NCBI GenBank assembly: GCA_013396915.1
Contig: VWZL01000441.1
Coordinates: 63,560-127,559 of the forward strand
Direction of reading: 5' to 3'
Length of the DNA: 64,000 nucleotides
Source of the DNA: Stercorarius parasiticus
Lineage: Eukaryota > Chordata > Aves > Charadriiformes > Stercorariidae
Of the stretch, positions 49,025 through 59,600 are shown piece after piece (positions within the stretch are counted from its first letter, which is position 1; each line of letters starts with the position of its first letter). Position numbers and translations under genes: made by a program. Below the pieces are notes generated by a model. It saw nothing but the letters and a program-made list of their open reading frames with translations. It had not been told where the DNA came from and ran no database searches.

Positions 49025-49118
49025 ACATTGAACAGTCCAGAGTAGCTATCCTTGCACACCACATCCACATGAATGAGCAAGATATTCAGCTGCCAGTGAT
49101 TAATTTTCTGCTGCTGCA
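49025..49118 (+). other. Candidate exon (94 bp), unassigned
   Basis: The bounds are an acceptor-like TATATATTATTCATAG ending at 49024 and a strong donor GCA|GTAAGTAT at 49119. One frame is open (containing SRVAILAHHIHMNEQDIQ), starting with two bases of a split codon. The preceding plus-strand candidate at 19253-19343 ends with one base of a codon, so the phases would join. That is compatible with, but not proof of, one transcript. A 30-codon open frame is not significant alone. Confidence 0.2.
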
Positions 49119-50929
49119 GTAAGTATCAGTCAGGAGCAAACCAGGTTAGTATGTCAGAGAGCACACTGGAGAAGACCATATCACCTCTTCCTTATTTTTC
49201 AGTGGAACACAAGTTTTGATCATTCATTGCCAGCACTGACAAGCACCTCTCAGCTCTTCACATTTCCATCCATCTCCCCTCAAAAATACTTTTAAGTTTA
49301 CAAAACAATTATGGAGTCAGCATGGGATTCAGTTCTTCACATAAAGAGATGTAAGACGCTGTTATGCCTACCATATTGTATGCTTCTGACTGAAGCCTAT
49401 CCACAGCTGAGGAGCTTTCAAAACAGACACTTTTGCATACCTAAGGAAAGGTATGTTAGGAAATAAAAACCCACAACCCAATACAAAAAAAAAAAAAGTT
49501 ATGAACTTTTGAAGAATGCTGTGGTCATAACTGTCATTACACGAATAGTGGGGCTGCCATAAATTGAAAAGATGGATTGGACAATGCAGTAAGTGCAGAA
49601 ATAACTTCTATTTGGTGAACTTGAGTGTGGAAGAAGAAAATTTGAAAGCAGAGAAATGCAACTTTGCAGTAAATCTTTTGAGATCTTAGCCATTGGCAGC
49701 AAGGGAACACCTAGGACAGGTAAGGCAGAGAAGGAGAAGAGAAGGAGACATCACTCCCCAGGTGTTCAGCAATACCCTTTCATTATTCAGCTGTTTACCC
49801 TGTTCCTTCAGAAATACAAAAGTCAAGTTCCATGTGTGGAGAAATCACAGGACACACCAAGTCTGTTAAAAGGGACCCAAACAAAAGTGCAAATAGAAGG
49901 TAAAGAATGCAGCGGCTCCCACAGATTAGATGATGCATGAAGCAATACCGTGTGCCCTGTGATAGTGATCCTCACAACAAGAAAGTCAGTAGAGTTGTCT
50001 GCCCAGCCACCAGACAGGGCTTCCTTCTTCTTCCTGCCAAATCAGTTGAGGGTGATAGTACTATGAGAGATTTTTGGCATGGAAATATGCTAGAAAAACT
50101 TCAGTTCAATGCTATGTTTTAAAGCAATTCAACGTATAATAGTTTAGGATGTTGTAGGAACAAACTTTGTTTATATATTCTCAAAACAACAATGCTTTGG
50201 AGTGAACAGTTAGCTATGCACCAGACATTTCAGTATCAGGAACAGATTTTTAGGCATAGCTCTGTACATTGGCTGTGGCCACCACAGAGCAGTGGGAGTA
50301 GCACATTTCCCACTGCTGGAAAAGCAGGACCATTAGACACGTTATCTTCCCTGACAGTTTCTGGCAAAGAGGAGGACTTGTAAAAGGAGAAAATGTAAAA
50401 GGAGGAATCTAAAGATAATGAGATACCAAGACACCTGGCAGGAATCTAAAGGTTGCTGGAAGATTCATGAATGACTGTGAATAAGTAGGTTAGCATGGAG
50501 ACGAGCAAAGCAATCTTACTCCAGCTACAGAAAAGGGAGATGGTGAAGTGATGATAAGGTAGTCACCATGGGTCTAAGAAGGCTTCATAGGTAAGATGAA
50601 CCGTAAATACGAAAGACTGAAACGTGAGATTCCTCGTCTAATTTCTCCCTGACAGTGAACCAAATAATTCAAAAAAATTGGCCTGTACTGATCTTCAACA
50701 GTTTTAAGTGTTTGTTTAAAGTTTTGTATACATGGTCTTCATTGAGTTCCAAAATGTTTATGGAGGAGCAAACTAATTCATCATCATATTAGAAAATGTT
50801 TTAGAATTAAAGGGAAGCAAATGTGAATACAATTGCAGAGTAACATCTATTCTACACCAATTTAATTGCTCAGGAACTAAAATAACCAAGCAATCAATCT
50901 GAACTACCATTTTCCCAAGCATTACAAAA

Positions 50930-50987
50930 AGCAAAAGGCATTCATATTACCCTTTGGCCTTCCTTCTCTCACAAAAGAATGTAATCC
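50930..50987 (+). repeat. 58-bp direct repeat, copy 1
   Basis: Begins AGCAAAAGGCATTCATATTA and ends AAAAGAATGTAATCC. It matches 51298-51355 at all but two positions. The two copies are 368 bp apart. Neither end resembles a known transposon terminus. Confidence 0.95.
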
Positions 50988-51297
50988 AAATAGCACCTTT
51001 CTCAGAAATCTGAGAAGAACTTTAGTGTTAAAAATAGATTTTTAACAAAGAATCCTTTTGGATTTCTAGCACACATTTTTCTTTTCACAAGAGCTGGAAT
51101 TTGAGAACTTATATAGGAGTCCTTTAAATGATTAAAAAAAGCCTTCAATGACACTTAAAAGGCAAAAAAAAAAAAGCCAAAGAACAACTAAATTTAATTT
51201 ATTTTGGTTTTTTAGATACATTGAAAAGTAGTTTTATAATGTTTTGACAAGTCCTGGTAATAGAATGGAAGGAAGATCAAATATCATGCCAGTCCAC

Positions 51298-51355
51298 AGC
51301 AAAAGGCATTCATACTACCCTTTGGCCTTCCATCTCTCACAAAAGAATGTAATCC
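51298..51355 (+). repeat. 58-bp direct repeat, copy 2
   Basis: Second copy of the sequence at 50930-50987, with C for T in CATACTA and A for T in TTCCATCTC. The flanking sequence on both sides is unrelated between the copies, so only this 58-bp block was duplicated. Confidence 0.95.
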
Positions 51356-53488
51356 TGCTACAGTGGGAAATACTCACAGACGACCTAAGTGTCTCTTAGA
51401 TGAGATCTTCACTAATTTTTAAGGGCAATATATACCCTGAAGATAAGATATTTGGTGTGAAAAAACTGATGAAGGAACTCTCCAAAATGGAAACTTGTCT
51501 CTTTGAAAAAAAGATGTTCAATTTTAACATGTAAGAACTGGGAACTGCCCAAGCACACATCAAATGTGCAGGAAGTTCAAGAAGTCAGGCAGCAGCAAAG
51601 CTCCCAGATGATATTTCTGAATTTCCACATACTATGTTGTTTAACTAGTGCAAATTCTACTGCATTGAATGTATGCCAGACTGTGTCAGTCCTTGGCCAT
51701 ATTTCTGTGCAATAGGAGCATCTCGTTTCCTGCCTGGAACTGATGTCTTTCTCAACTCCAGACTGTGTATGTATAGCCCTGGATTCTGAAGAGGGAATCA
51801 TTCAAAAGGTACTTAGCAACTAAAATGCCAGCCAGGAAGGAGACAAACATTGATGAAGTCTCGTCTAATATCAAACTCCCTGCACTGAAGGTCTTCCTCT
51901 TCATAATGAATGTTTGAGTCAATGGGAGGCACTCTGCATTTCTAAACAGTCTTAAAGTTATGCAAGTAAGAAAGCATCGTTTCACAGGCTGTAGACTACT
52001 CCTGAAATTCCCAAGGTACTATCAGAGGATTTCTAAATTGGAATTGGTTAGATGGTAAAACCACTACATCAAAAGCAACCTGCTCTGAGCCTCACTATGG
52101 AACCTTTATTTTTTTCATAAGATTCAAAGAAAGAAAATGGATTTTTTGCAGGAAAATTCAAAATTCTTAGTTTGAATGAAGCAAGAAAGTGTGAATTATT
52201 CAAGCTTACCTGGAAAAATTTCAACTGCATGTTTCTGAGGGAATTACTGACTCCCCCACACAAGTCTAGGTAAAAGCAAAGCCTCTAACGTAGACACAAA
52301 TTTCCTGTTATCTTTCTCTAGTTCAACAAAACCAGTGTTTAGTAGGTTTCTCTATTTCAATTTCATTCTGCACACAACGAGAATGAAAAACGTAACGGAA
52401 GCCCCAATTTGTGAAGTTGGAAGATAAAATCTATATTTATTAATTTCCTCAGACATTTAGAATTTCAAATTAGCACTCAGTTAACTCAACGGGGGATTTG
52501 AATGGCAATTTCATATAGGTAAGTTGAAAAGTAGGACCGTGAGAATTTTGATATTTCATATTTCTTCTTTGACCTAATTTCAAGTCTTTTGTCTATTTGT
52601 GCCTATAAATGCATTGTAACACAGTTTAGGACAATATGGACAAATGCCTCTTCACTGAAGTTAGTGGACTGCGTCCATTTACCACCAGCTGCAGATCTGG
52701 TCCATAATTCACAGTTTTGTTGAAATGTTCTATAAAATGAAGTGAGTAAATAAAATTTAAACCCTTGTGTTTAAAACTAGGCTTTGGACAACCAGCAAGA
52801 ATAGAACTCATGCCAAACCATCTGCAAATCACGAGAATGCAGTTCAGCCCCTGCACATCCCTCTTCCAGCATATAAACCGGAACATTTGCCACTTTGTCT
52901 CTTAAGCTTCTCCATAGTGAACACAGGACACACAAAAATTAAGCGTTCCCTCAGACACAGAAGTAATTACCCAGTAGATACTAACAGGTGCATGTTATCT
53001 TAATGTTAGAACAACGAATGTAGGCTTAAAAATAATTGTCAGCTTGTTCCCCAAAACACCTGTTACTTGATTTTCTCCATTTTGACAGGCGACAGTGGGA
53101 AAGATTGTCCAGGCTGCAATTAGCAGAAGGAGACTTAAATGTGTTAACATTAAAAAAAACCAACCCTTTTTTCATTAGTATTTCTAGTTGTCAAAAGGAA
53201 AGGTAAAAATTAAAACATTTATTTCCCCATAGCTTCCTCTGCACTGTAGTTAAAACACTGAATTTGGATGTCATTTATTCAACAATATGAGTATATTACT
53301 TTTAAACATAAGGACCTGTAAAAAAAACGCAAACACCTTATATGAGTGTTAAACACTGTGAATTTTTATAAAGCTCTGTGAAACACACTATCAAGCTTAG
53401 TTCTTGTGTCCTGCTTAGTGACAATGAAGAGCAGGTTCTTTGCCCTGAATGTTGTAGGCCAAGTTTCCATGATGAGAACAGACTAGGC

Positions 53489-53836
53489 TCACTCTTCTTG
53501 GCTTGGGTAGGCTTTTGCCTTCTCCTTGGTCTTTCTGTTCTCACTGATGCCAGTGGATCCCACATCATCTGCCTTCTGGGAAGTGCCAGAAAATGCCTCT
53601 GGAAAGTTCTGTACAATGTTGCTCAGTTGTAAGTTCTGGACAGTCGGTTCATTTTGGCTAGTGGATGTCATTAAGATGCAGCCATCATTCAGCTGTTCAC
53701 AAGTCAAAACATAACTTTGCTCATCTAAACTCATGTACTCCAGGGCATCATCCCTGATTTGAACTTTAGCAGAGACATGCCATGCATTGTTGCTAGGATC
53801 CACTTTCAGTGAGACATCAGTCAAGATCTGTTTTAT
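53489..53836 (-). other. Unassigned protein-like open frame (115 codons), possible exon or retrocopy
   Basis: The minus strand is open for 115 codons between a TAG (53837-53839) and a TGA at 53489. There is no ATG near the start; the first sense codons read IKQILTDVSLKVDPSNN. The composition is balanced and hydrophilic, with blocks such as DALEYMSLDEQSYVLTCEQL and a Lys/Glu-rich end (ENRKTKEKAKAYPSQEE). The segment is GC-richer than its flanks. If it is an internal exon, possible signals are an acceptor at CTCTTAG or AAAACAG just upstream and a donor AAGA|GTGAGC at the end. A second frame right after the stop also stays open (53338-53616), so a frameshifted pseudogene is also possible. No family is recognised from memory. 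Confidence 0.3.
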
Positions 53837-55770
53837 CTAAGAGATCTTCAGGTAGTTTATAAGTGAAAACAAATGAACTTAAGTTAATAAAGACTAAGGT
53901 CTTAATAAAGAATAGGTTGGTCTCAGTATTCAGATAGCAATGACCCAGAAGAACATTTATGTGTACTAGTGAAATTCAATATTCATTCTCACAACACAGT
54001 CATGTTTCCAGTTCTAGTCAAAAGGAAATACTAGCATCCATTCCTATAAGGGTGGACAACTGCCTGATAAGTACTGGTAATAGTACTTATAATCCTCATC
54101 ACAATTAATTTCACCTAAAAGATGTCAGATTGATCACTAGCTCATGGTTCTTCTACTTACTGTAATTAATACTGTGCTAGCATGTCAAAATCTAATCCAC
54201 AACTGGATTTCTGAGATATCTGGTTTGGCACATACAAAAAAACATAAAGACCAGAAAGAGCTCTTGCAGGCTCTGCAGTTCTCAACTTAAGATTTAGATA
54301 ATGTGTACTGGGTAAACAACCAAAACAACTTCATGACCTATTCGCACTTCTGTTATATCAAGTTATTTTCCCCTTCTTCCTTTTATCTGCACAGTTCTGT
54401 GCAACAGAAGCAACACAGAAAAGTCAGATTATTTTACAAAGTTACCACGTAAAGTTGTGGATTTATTTTCTCCTATTAATTTTCATAATGCACTCAGCAG
54501 TTTTAAATGGACCAGAAACACTGTTTCTATTCTTTGTCTAAGGGACTTACATTACCACTAATGGTTCTAAAAGTGAAAAGATTTAACTTAATCATTATCT
54601 TTTACAATGCATTATTATAGAAAACATCAGTATCTACAAATGATGACTATTCAACGTTTACATACTGCAAGAGATTTGAGATAAGACAGCTTTATTATGT
54701 GCATGGGGTGCAACTACCATCTCCAGAACCCAGTATGAAATAGTGGCTTCTGTGCGATAAGCAATGTTCTGTGTTAGTATGTCCTGAATCAGTAGATAGA
54801 TACTATAGAGAAAATGAAATACAAATGGAAAGATACAGCTATATTAAAAAGACAGAAGCTGTTTTTACAGGTTTCCCAATGGTAGAAATAGCCTATTACT
54901 TTCTCCTTCTGGTAAGCGAGAATTGAGTTTATTGACTGTCATATTAGCTGTAATATTAGCTAGCTTTGTGACAAACACTTTGTGCTTGGATTTCCTCATT
55001 GTATTTGTTTTGAGTTAAATGCTTTGGCGTCATTGAATTGAAAACACTATCTGTTTTGTCCTTCTCCAGTACTCAACCTTACTAAGGTTTGAAATAACTA
55101 TTAGATCCCATGGACAGACTAATTTGTTTCATATTACAAACGCTAATGAAGAACTGATACAAACTTGTTTGAAATTTTCTGGAACTGTCCCAAGATGAGT
55201 TTTTCCCCTCCTATTGAGTTTTAGCAGCCCAAGTGCACTGCTGAGAGATATTAAACCTAGAAGAAATGACTGTTCTTCATATGTATGTGCATTTATGTAT
55301 ATGTATGTGTGTACATATATATTTACAGATTTGCATTCTTCCCCTGATCTGGAACCCTGAGCAAGGAGGAACCAGATCAACAGATGATATAAAATGACCT
55401 ATGAAGCCATATGGATGAAGTCCAACTAAATTTATACTACAAAAGATCTGTACAATACAATTGTTTGTAACAGTTGTACTGCTGACAATACAAATTTGGA
55501 CAAAAATATTGACCGTACAAACATCGCTATATATTTTTCCCCCTCAGAAACTAGTAACCTACAGAGAACAAGTTAAATAAAAGGAAGAAAAATAGAGCAG
55601 ACTTACGGAAGGATGATTAGACAGAGCAGATAAACATCTTTCCGTAAAAACTAAAAAAAAAAACCAAACAAAAAAACCCCAAAAGAGTAAATTCTAGAGC
55701 TGAATTGAACAGGATAGATTAGCCTGTCATCTAAAAAAGCCCTGTTTAAAGATATATATACACATACATG

Positions 55771-55990
55771 TGTCCCGGTTTCCGCTGGGACAGAGTTAAT
55801 TTTCTTTCTAGTAGCTGCTGTGTTTTGGGTTTGGTTTGAGAATGATGTCAATAATGCACACTGTTCTAGTTGTTGCCAGGTGATGTTTACATCAGTCAAG
55901 GATTTTTTCAGCTTCCCATAGAAGCTGAGTGGGATCATAGACAGAACAAGCTGGACAAAGAAATATTCCATACCAACATCATGCTCGCTG
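55771..55990 (+). mobile_element. ERV-type LTR, copy C, 3'-truncated
   Basis: Starts TGTCCCGGTTTCCGCTGGGA and continues with CAGAGTTAATTTTCTTTCTA, TAGTTGTTGCCAGGTGATG, CAGCTTCCCATAGAAGCTGA and ATATTCCATACCAACATC. Homology ends near GCTCGCTGA at about 55990, roughly where the promoter region would follow, so the 3' half is missing. It shares the CCCATAGAAGCTG junction with copy A, unlike copy B. No coding region or target duplication is seen. Confidence 0.85.
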
Positions 55991-56284
55991 ATCTGTCCTC
56001 GTTCCACAGGCAGCAGCTTTTGCCTGACCACGTGGGAAGTTTTACCACATCACATTGGGCAGCATACAAACCTCACATGTCTGATGTGTCCTTGGGCTCT
56101 TACATGTCATGACTTTCTAGTCTTCATATAGCCATATTGTTATCATAGTAACCAACTTCTTGAGAAAATCTGAGTGCCTCCCAGGATTAACCAGGGGAGA
56201 TACTAAATTTACCTGAACTGTAGGTAATTTCTATACTTGATCCCTATCCATCATATACATAGTCATGCACAGGAGATCAAAGAG
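55991..56284. other. Spacer between LTR copy C and CR1 copy F
   Basis: About 290 bp without recognisable content. It may include flanking DNA exposed by the deletion that removed the LTR's 3' half. Confidence 0.5.
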
Positions 56285-56692
56285 CATAGAATCACAGGAT
56301 CGCTGAGGTGGTCAGGGACCTCTGAAGACCTTCTAGGCCAACCTCCTGTGCAAGCAGGGTCCCACCTACAGGACGTTGCTCAGGGTCATGTCGAGTCATT
56401 TTTTGATGGATGGAGACTCCACAGCCTTTCTGGGCACCGTGTTCCAACTGTTCGACCACCCTCACAGTAAAAACATGGTTTCTTCTGTTCAGACGTGTTT
56501 CAGTTTGTACCTATTGCTTCTTGCCCTTTCACTGGATACCACTGAGAAGATCCTGGCTCCTTCCCCTTTACATCCTCCCATGAGGTATTTATACACATAG
56601 ATAACATGCCCCCCAATCCTTCTCTTCTCCAGGCTAAGCAGTTCCTTAGCTCTCCTCACAGCAGAAATGCTCCAGTCCCTAATGATATCAGC
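56285..56692 (-). mobile_element. CR1 LINE copy F, older subfamily, 5'-truncated
   Basis: Antisense CR1. The 3' end at the left reads as the complement of a diverged octamer tail. The 3' region GTGGTCAGGGACCTCTGAAG and CCAACCTCCTGTGCAAGCAG marks an older subfamily than copies A and B. The minus strand encodes LLSLEKRRIGGHVIYVYKYL and GARIFSVVSSERARSNRYKL, the CR1 C-terminus running almost to the 3' end, as in old CR1 subfamilies. It is 5'-truncated at about 56692 and defective. Confidence 0.92.
56489..56692 (-). pseudogene. CR1 ORF2 remnant in copy F
   Basis: A 68-codon open frame (56489-56695) contains the family block L-S-L-E-K-R-R and the VYKYL segment, followed by the GARIFSVVS block. 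It then meets a premature stop; family similarity continues in the same direction below 56489. It retains none of the catalytic RT or endonuclease motifs. Confidence 0.85.
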
Positions 56693-59600
56693 CATACCCC
56701 AAAGATACTATAAACCTTACGATTTCCACATCACAAAAAGCAACTGAGCCAGATTAGCTAGCTTGCTCAAATTTAGTGTAAATTGGAAATACACCAAATT
56801 TCATTTTCTATTGAAGAAATGCCTAGTTCATCAAAACAACATTAAGTCTTACTTTTAATACATTTAGTAGTCTTGGTTTTAATATAGTCAATGCAAAGCA
56901 ATAGAAAACTATCTACTTATATTGCTATTTATATTGCAATACTGCACCAAGATTCCACATAAATATTTATGAAGCTCTTATTTGCTATTTCTTGAGAATA
57001 CCTTACTAACTTACAAGTTAGCAACCGGAAAAACCTATCAGTTTTGTAGATACAACACTATATATCTGTGGACTTGTGCTTGAAAACAGTGAATATAGCT
57101 CATTAGCATACCTTTCCCTGAGTCTACTTGCCAAGACAGCATATGGAAAAAAAATGAATTTAAAACAGTTTTCAAGTAAAAATTTTACTTTATATATAAC
57201 CACTTTCATCCTCTGAGTATGAAATGGATATTCCTGGTTTGGGCTGTTCTGTTCATTTGCTTGTTTTTAATTGCCAGCTGATCTTTCTTGGTGTAGACAT
57301 GCCTCTGGAGGCGCCATAGTAAATGGGACTGGCAATGACTCAAGCGTGCTGAGCCCAAGGTTTGTATTTAATTTGGAAAGACCTAGCTCTTTCCAAAAAG
57401 TAGGACGACTTTAATTTTGAGAACTTCTTTGTTCATAATCCCACATCTAAAAAAGCAACTTTTGACACTTGCCTAAAGCTTTAAGAAGGCATACCACTTT
57501 GCCTAGAGCGAAGCAGAAAATTAAAGATAGAAGTTGCTGTGGGTTTTCTAGTAGGAGAAAAGGGCCAAAATCAGCCTTAGAAATGTTTGTGTCTTATCTG
57601 TAGAAGACCTTTAACGATTTTATAAAATCCTAAGAGTCCAGAGCCCTAAACATAACTGTGATTACATTTTTCTAAATTCAAAGCCAGTGAAACTTGTTTA
57701 TCTATTGTAAATTTTAACTTAAAGGCCACATCTTCGTATGGAAAAAATGTTCTCGGGTTTGATTAAGACCTTGTTCTGTCTACCCCAGCAGGAGGAAATC
57801 TCTTTATGCCCTGCTGATTGGTGCACATACAAGTGACCATACCGTACAGACTCTTTCAGTGTCCATATTAATTATCCTAGTAAATAAACAATGGAATATG
57901 AACAATGATACAGTCATACCTACAAGACCTATTGATTTCTTATTTTGTTGTAGATACAGAGAATGAAAAGTTGATCCCACAGATTTCATGAGGTCGAGGG
58001 GAGATGTCATAGAGAAAATAGGCAAAATTCTCAGTCTGGTGCGTTGAACAGCTGTAGCATCTACTTCGAAAGGTATCAGTATCAACCACAGTGTAAGACT
58101 CTCTCACATCCTCTTTTCTGCACTTAGGTAGATCCTAATTAGATCCACAAGTATAGGCAAAGACTTGAATAATTGGATACTGAAATTTAATATGTAAACT
58201 AAAGATAATCACAGTTCAAGATTTTTTTTTAATAGCAGAGTTAATTTCTTCAGTTTATTTCATGTTCTTGGCAGTTACCCAATAAAGCCACCTTTTCTAG
58301 AGAAAAATTGAACCTTTAATTTTATTGGGATTTCTTTGCTTTCTCATATAATTGTAAAAGGATTAGCAGCTTCTTCTGGTAAATTAACACCCACGTGTCC
58401 CAGTTTTACAGAGCATCAATAACCAGATATAACCAGCACACTCTAAGACCTGAAACAGAGGGTGCACCTAGACTAACATTTTAGGGAAGCTGAGGACTGC
58501 ACTCTGGAAGAAACCTTGTGCTTACCACCACCTACTGCACTTCGGCTGGCATTGTGGAGTGGCCTGAAAGTGCCCTCACCACACTTTTTTTATATAAAAC
58601 TAAACTGGGAAATAGAGATCAGGAGCATATCAGACTAGAGCTATTTCACATCACCCCTGAGGTGATTATAATACAGCTGACAGGTCCTCAGGGCCAACTG
58701 TTTCTTTGTACAGACCACTTCTATTAAGCTACACTGCTTGCTAATGGAGACATAGGCTTAAAGAACCTGTCTTTCGCCCTATATACATTATTTTATCCCA
58801 GGGAGACATCTCTTACTCTCATCCCTCCTTTGAATTGAATTGTCACCTGTTCTGCCTGATATTAAGAAATACAGCTGTTATTAAAGCACACGTCAGAGCC
58901 AAGTAAAAGTGTTTCTGATACTATGATAGCTTGTAAAAATGTGCAGACAAAAGTCTCACTAGTGTGGATGCTTGGCTAACTGGCATTTGTGACTGTTTCT
59001 GTGCTTTATTAATATTTACAAATTTAGGCAAAGGTGCATCAAAAATTTTTGCAACCTGTTACATAGAAAACTGTTCTGTTCCACTGTAGTGTTTCCCCTC
59101 AAAGTGTATCATCTTTGAACTCCTGATGGAAAACAATTTTGTGATTTTCTTTCCTGTACGACTTCTTGACATAAATAGATATATAGACACACTTATTTCA
59201 AAAAATCACATTCACTGCCCATTTAGTTTTTACAGTATTTGGGACCATATCTAATGCATAGTCTAATGAAATTCAAATACTGGATGTATCATGCTGAAAT
59301 TAACTATTGCAATCAGCACAGGTGTTTGACCTTTCTAGGGACAACTGCTTTCTGGCAAAGCAGGTAAGCAATATTATCATGCCTTGTTTTTCCCTTCATA
59401 ATGAATAAAACAAGATAGCATGTGTTTTTACCTAGAGTAACTCCTGTCATGGTTGCTTGTGGGCAAAATATCCATTGTTTGAGAAAGATACACATTTCTA
59501 GAGTGGAGTACGTGGAAACTATTAAGTGTCTGCTGTAATTTTTTTTCAAGGGAAAGTGTACAGCTTCTACGTCAGAAGTGAAAAGTAAACTATAGCTCTG

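Larger units (their letters stand above)
46567..55770. other. Gene-free AT-rich interval with an unassigned open frame
   Basis: No gene is recognised. It holds an exon-like segment at 49025-49118 (plus), a pair of 58-bp direct repeats at 50930-50987 and 51298-51355, an A-run near 49486-49497 and the protein-like minus-strand frame at 53489-53836. AT dinucleotide-like patches occur near 55285-55325. The rest appears unique. Confidence 0.55.

Noticed and set aside
55651..56031. Minus-strand 126-codon frame
   Set aside because: Antisense to LTR copy C and ending in a low-complexity Phe/Gly tract from an A-rich repeat.
55991..56284. Internal retroviral region with primer-binding site after LTR copy C
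   Set aside because: The LTR is broken before its 3' end, so no primer-binding site can be placed, and no gag/pol/env-like frame is visible.
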